NCBI RefSeq assembly: GCF_014042165.1
Contig: NZ_JACDZE010000003.1
Location: forward strand, 175,031 to 239,030
Direction of reading: 5' to 3'
Length of the DNA: 64,000 nt
Source of the DNA: Moheibacter lacus
Lineage (GTDB): Bacteria; Bacteroidota; Bacteroidia; Flavobacteriales; Weeksellaceae
The position numbers and the translations under genes were made by a program. Numbering within the stretch: the stretch's first letter is position 1; every line of letters starts with the position of its first letter. A model generated the notes under the pieces. The model saw nothing but the letters and a program-made list of their open reading frames with translations, searched no databases and was not told the origin of the DNA. Shown here in pieces: positions 60,980 to 64,000 of this stretch.

Positions 60980-62314
60980 ATGCGAAAATTTTACGTTTCA
61001 GTTATAGCAATGGGAGTGTCCATTATTTCTTTTGCTCAAGAATTTACTTTGGAATTATTTGCACAAGGATTTAGTTCACCGGTAGAAATGGCATCTGCAG
61101 GAGATGAACGAATGTTTGTGGTAGAACAAGGAGGAATTATCAAAATTTTAAATAGCGATGGCTCTATAAATCCAACACCATTTTTAAATATTTCCAATCT
61201 GATCTCTTCCGGAGGTGAAAGAGGACTTCTAGGCTTGGCTTTTGCTCCTGATTATGAAACTACCGGTCGATTTTATGTCAATTATACCAATACTTCTGGA
61301 AGTACGGTCATTTCCCGATATACGGTAAGTGAAAATCCTGATGTTGCCAATCCGGATGGAGATCCATTGTTGACCATTTCCCAACCTTTTGGGAATCATA
61401 ATGGAGGTTGTATCAATTTCGGCCCTGATGGTTACCTTTGGATTTCGATGGGAGATGGTGGAAGTGCGGGAGATCCAAGTAATAATGGACAAAATACGGT
61501 ATCCTTATTAGGGAAAATGCTTCGGATCGATGTCAGTGGGGATCAATATACCGTTCCGGCTGATAATCCGGTATTGTCTGGAGAAGGCGCTTCAGAAATT
61601 TGGGCTTATGGTTTAAGGAATGCTTGGAAATTCTCCTTTGATAGCGAAACAGATGATGTTTGGATAGCTGATGTTGGTCAAAACGCCATTGAAGAAATCA
61701 ACAAACAACCTTCAACAGAGGCAGCTGTTAATTATGGATGGCGATGTTATGAAGGAAATAATCCATACAATACCAATGGATGTGATGAACCTGAAACCAT
61801 GGTTTTTCCTGTAGCTACTTATAACCATTCGGGTGGAAAATGTTCCGTTACAGGCGGATACGTTTATAGAGGGACGACTTATGCCAATTTAGTGGGGAAA
61901 TATTTCTTTGCCGATTATTGTTCGGGTGAAGTAGGCTGGGTAGATGAAGCCAATAATTTGGAATTTGTCACGACATCCAATAATTCCTTTTCAACATTTG
62001 GACAAGACAGTTCAGGTCAATTGTATGTAGCCGGTTCTGGAAGAGTCTATAAAATCATAGGCGAAACGATGGGTGTAGAAGATCAGAATAAAGTAAACAT
62101 TTCCATTTATCCCAATCCTACAAAAGATTTCGTAAACATTACATCCAACAAAACAATTGATGAAATTTCGATTTATACGATGGAAGGAAAATTAATCCAA
62201 ACATTAAATGGTGATACAACCCAAATCGATATTTCTAACTTTTCAAAAGGTGTTTACTTAATTACAATTCAATCCGGTAAACTAATTAAAACCCAGAAAA
62301 TAATTAAAAATTAA
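60980..62314 (+). CDS. PQQ-type sugar dehydrogenase-like protein with T9SS type A tail
   Basis: 444 residues. Signal peptide (ends SFAQ), six-bladed propeller of the glucose/sorbosone dehydrogenase family (RGLLGLAFAPDYETTGRFYV, GPDGYLWISMGDGG, GWRCYEGNNPYN, YFFADYCSGEVGW) and a C-terminal type A sorting signal (ISIYPNPTKDFVNITSNK ... QKIIKN). It is exported to the surface or medium. A PQQ cofactor is only predicted from homology. Tandem paralogue of the next gene. Confidence 0.88.
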   Translation: MRKFYVSVIAMGVSIISFAQEFTLELFAQGFSSPVEMASAGDERMFVVEQGGIIKILNSDGSINPTPFLNISNLISSGGERGLLGLAFAPDYETTGRFYVNYTNTSGSTVISRYTVSENPDVANPDGDPLLTISQPFGNHNGGCINFGPDGYLWISMGDGGSAGDPSNNGQNTVSLLGKMLRIDVSGDQYTVPADNPVLSGEGASEIWAYGLRNAWKFSFDSETDDVWIADVGQNAIEEINKQPSTEAAVNYGWRCYEGNNPYNTNGCDEPETMVFPVATYNHSGGKCSVTGGYVYRGTTYANLVGKYFFADYCSGEVGWVDEANNLEFVTTSNNSFSTFGQDSSGQLYVAGSGRVYKIIGETMGVEDQNKVNISIYPNPTKDFVNITSNKTIDEISIYTMEGKLIQTLNGDTTQIDISNFSKGVYLITIQSGKLIKTQKIIKN

Positions 62315-62366
62315 CGCAACCATTTTGTTTTTTCAGGGTCTATAGAGAAACAAAACTTTATAGACC

Positions 62367-63692
62367 ATGAAAAAATTATTTACTACTTTATTAACATCTT
62401 TAGTATTTACATCTTCTATTTCGCAAGAAATTTCAGTCGAGCCATTCGGGGTTGGTGGTGTAAATATAACAACTGAAATTACACATGCAGGTGATGATCG
62501 TGTCTTTATGGCAAGGAAATCTGGAGCCATTCGTGTTACAGATAGTGAAGGTGTAACAATCAATAATACATTTCTAAACATCAGTAGTTTCGTAAATAAT
62601 TTAGGCGAAATGGGCTTATTGGGTTTGGCGTTTGCTCCAGATTATCAAGAAACAGGAAAATTCTATGTTCATTATAATGATTTGGACGGGAAATCAGTAA
62701 TTGCAAGATATACCGTAAGTGAAGATCCAAATCAAGCCAATCCTGATGGTACAATATTATTAACGATAGAGAATTCATCTATAGGTCATAAAGGTGGAAC
62801 CATTCGATTTGGACCCGATGGTTATTTATGGATTTCGATTGGCGATGATGGAGATTGGGAAAATGGACAAAACATCCATACGCTGAAAGGTAAAATTTTA
62901 AGAATAGATGTAAGTGGAGATTCCTATACAATTCCACCAGATAATCCTTTCGTTGGAATTGAAGCTGAAGATGAAATTTGGGCGTATGGTTTACGGAATC
63001 CTTGGAAGTTTAGTTTTAATCATGAAACAGAGGAAATTTGGATTGGAGATGTGGGAAGTATTCATTTTGAAGAAATAAACAGAAGCAGCACTAATGAACC
63101 AGGAGTAAATTATGGATGGAATTGCTACGAAGGAAATCATCAATACCCCAACTCAGGATGTGATGGAACAGAAGAAATAACTTTCCCATATTCATTTTAC
63201 GAATATGGAAACGGAAGATGCTCGATCATAGGAGGCTATGTTTACAGAGGTGCTGGAATGCCGAGTTTAATTGGAAAGTACATTTTTGCGGACTATTGTT
63301 CTGGAGAAATTGGTTGGATAGATGATGATGCGAATTTGATTTTTACACCAACAGGGCTTGATGCCATATTTTCAGTGGGAGAAGACTTTTATGGTAATTT
63401 ATATGTCGCATCAATTAATAGAGTATATAAAATAATAGATGAAACGATGGGAGTAGAAGATCAGAATAAAGTAAACATTTCCATTTATCCCAATCCTACA
63501 AAAGATTTCGTAAATATTACTTCAAATAAAGCAATTGATGAAATTTCCATTTATACGATGGACGGAAAATTAATCCAAACATTAAAGGGCAATACAACCC
63601 AAATCGATATTTCTAACTTTTCAAATGGTATATATATAATGACAATTCAATCAGGTGATATTATGAAAACCCAGAAAATCATTAAAAAGTAA
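62367..63692 (+). CDS. Tandem paralogue: PQQ-type sugar dehydrogenase-like protein with T9SS tail
   Basis: 441 residues of the same architecture as the gene 52 bases upstream (MGLLGLAFAPDYQETGKFYV, GPDGYLWISIGDDG, GWNCYEGNHQYP, YIFADYCSGEIGW). The catalytic domain has diverged considerably. The last 75 residues (from GVEDQNKVNISIYPNPTKDF on) are nearly identical in both protein and DNA to those of the other copy. Signal peptide ends SSISQ. Likely duplicated, then sorting tail homogenised or recently copied. Confidence 0.88.
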   Translation: MKKLFTTLLTSLVFTSSISQEISVEPFGVGGVNITTEITHAGDDRVFMARKSGAIRVTDSEGVTINNTFLNISSFVNNLGEMGLLGLAFAPDYQETGKFYVHYNDLDGKSVIARYTVSEDPNQANPDGTILLTIENSSIGHKGGTIRFGPDGYLWISIGDDGDWENGQNIHTLKGKILRIDVSGDSYTIPPDNPFVGIEAEDEIWAYGLRNPWKFSFNHETEEIWIGDVGSIHFEEINRSSTNEPGVNYGWNCYEGNHQYPNSGCDGTEEITFPYSFYEYGNGRCSIIGGYVYRGAGMPSLIGKYIFADYCSGEIGWIDDDANLIFTPTGLDAIFSVGEDFYGNLYVASINRVYKIIDETMGVEDQNKVNISIYPNPTKDFVNITSNKAIDEISIYTMDGKLIQTLKGNTTQIDISNFSNGIYIMTIQSGDIMKTQKIIKK

Positions 63693-63871
63693 AAGAAAGG
63701 ATCTCTAAATCTAAACGAAAATTGGAATTTCAAAATGAAATGATGTAAGTTTTTCTATGCTTGAAATCCTCCAAATGAAAATATTTTTATTTTTTTTAAT
63801 GTTTAACCAATTGTATATTAACTCAATATTAAAAAGAGCGCCATAAACTTGAAGAAAACATCAAAAAACAT

Positions 63872-63903
63872 TTGGTAAAGTGGGATAGATGATGTTATCT
63901 TTG
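63872..63903 (+). promoter_or_regulatory. Strong promoter at the right edge
   Basis: TTG (63872-63874), 21-base spacer, TATCTTTG (63896-63903), followed by CAACCCC. It resembles promoters of stable RNA operons. Its product lies beyond the window. The stretch 63693-64000 has no open frame that I support. Confidence 0.65.
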
Positions 63904-64000
63904 CAACCCCTTACGAAAGGAACTATGTTTAAAATGTGAGGGAAGCTGAATAAGCAGAGACGATCATTAAGGTATAATTATTAGATAGATTAAGATTTGC

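Noticed and set aside
63904..64000. rRNA or tRNA gene at the right edge
   Set aside because: The visible bases do not match the start of 16S rRNA or a cloverleaf; only the promoter is supported.
1..64000. CRISPR array, complete insertion sequence or prophage
   Set aside because: No evenly spaced direct repeats, no transposase, integrase or phage structural gene was seen.

Overview
The window looks like chromosomal DNA from a member of the Flavobacteriales (Bacteroidota). The DNA is AT-rich. Several promoters match the Bacteroidota pattern TTG, about 20 bases, TAnnTTTG, and ribosome binding sites are weak or absent. Secreted proteins carry type IX secretion (T9SS) type A and type B sorting domains, there is a GLPGLI-family protein, and the ftsX / DUF3098 / uppP / truB order is typical of the group. 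I do not assign a genus. No tRNA, rRNA or CRISPR array is visible, although a strong promoter of stable-RNA type points out of the right edge.

Layout. 1-1.3 kb: the 3' part of a type I restriction-modification methylase (hsdM) that runs straight into the 3' tail of a broken greA/greB-like gene. 1.3-5.3 kb: a membrane protein, then an amidohydrolase and two Cys-dependent guanidino-group enzymes (DDAH-like and CtlX-like). 5.4-11.5 kb: DUF1569, a giant AsmA-like protein, a PP-loop ligase and a secreted S9 peptidase. 11.6-14.8 kb: a SulP anion transporter with a beta-carbonic anhydrase, and DUF4268. 14.9-21.1 kb: a T9SS type B protein, a histidine kinase, mgtE, rsmA and a ParDE toxin-antitoxin pair. 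21.2-25.9 kb: ftsX-DUF3098-uppP-truB, a lipoprotein, a WYL regulator and DUF6157. 26.0-32.4 kb: a TetR-controlled TolC / adaptor / RND efflux operon with a clear palindromic operator. 32.5-37.4 kb: a T9SS type A protein and a LytS/LytTR two-component system with three copies of the 2TM domain.

37.5-42.7 kb is the most unusual region. It is a compact minus-strand operon encoding (in transcription order) a TIR-domain protein with an Asn/Gln-rich N-terminus, a patatin-like phospholipase, and a 683-residue protein that joins an N-terminal TIR/deoxyribosyltransferase-like domain, a TPR-S-like helical middle and a SLOG-like C-terminus. A small exported protein follows. The TIR and patatin domains are of the kinds used as killer effectors in CBASS/Pycsar anti-phage immunity, but no cyclase gene is nearby. 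I propose an NAD- and membrane-targeting immune system with its own sensor.

42.8-48 kb: small DinB, VOC, SRPBCC and YdeI-type proteins with one gene scar, then lptB and a JmjC/cupin-like protein. 48-54.3 kb: a VIT-VWA-TSP3-OmpA envelope protein with a TSP3 lipoprotein partner, a GLPGLI protein, a CxxC metal-binding protein, an NTF2-like protein and an LLM flavin oxidoreductase. 54.5-60.9 kb: a copper-type P-ATPase, a regulator fusing a metal-binding-like domain to an AraC domain, a FecCD/ABC iron-chelate or corrinoid importer, an orphan gene and an SDR. 61-63.7 kb: two tandem PQQ-type sugar dehydrogenase-like proteins with T9SS sorting tails. Intergenic gaps carry several families of short palindromic or inverted repeats, listed separately.
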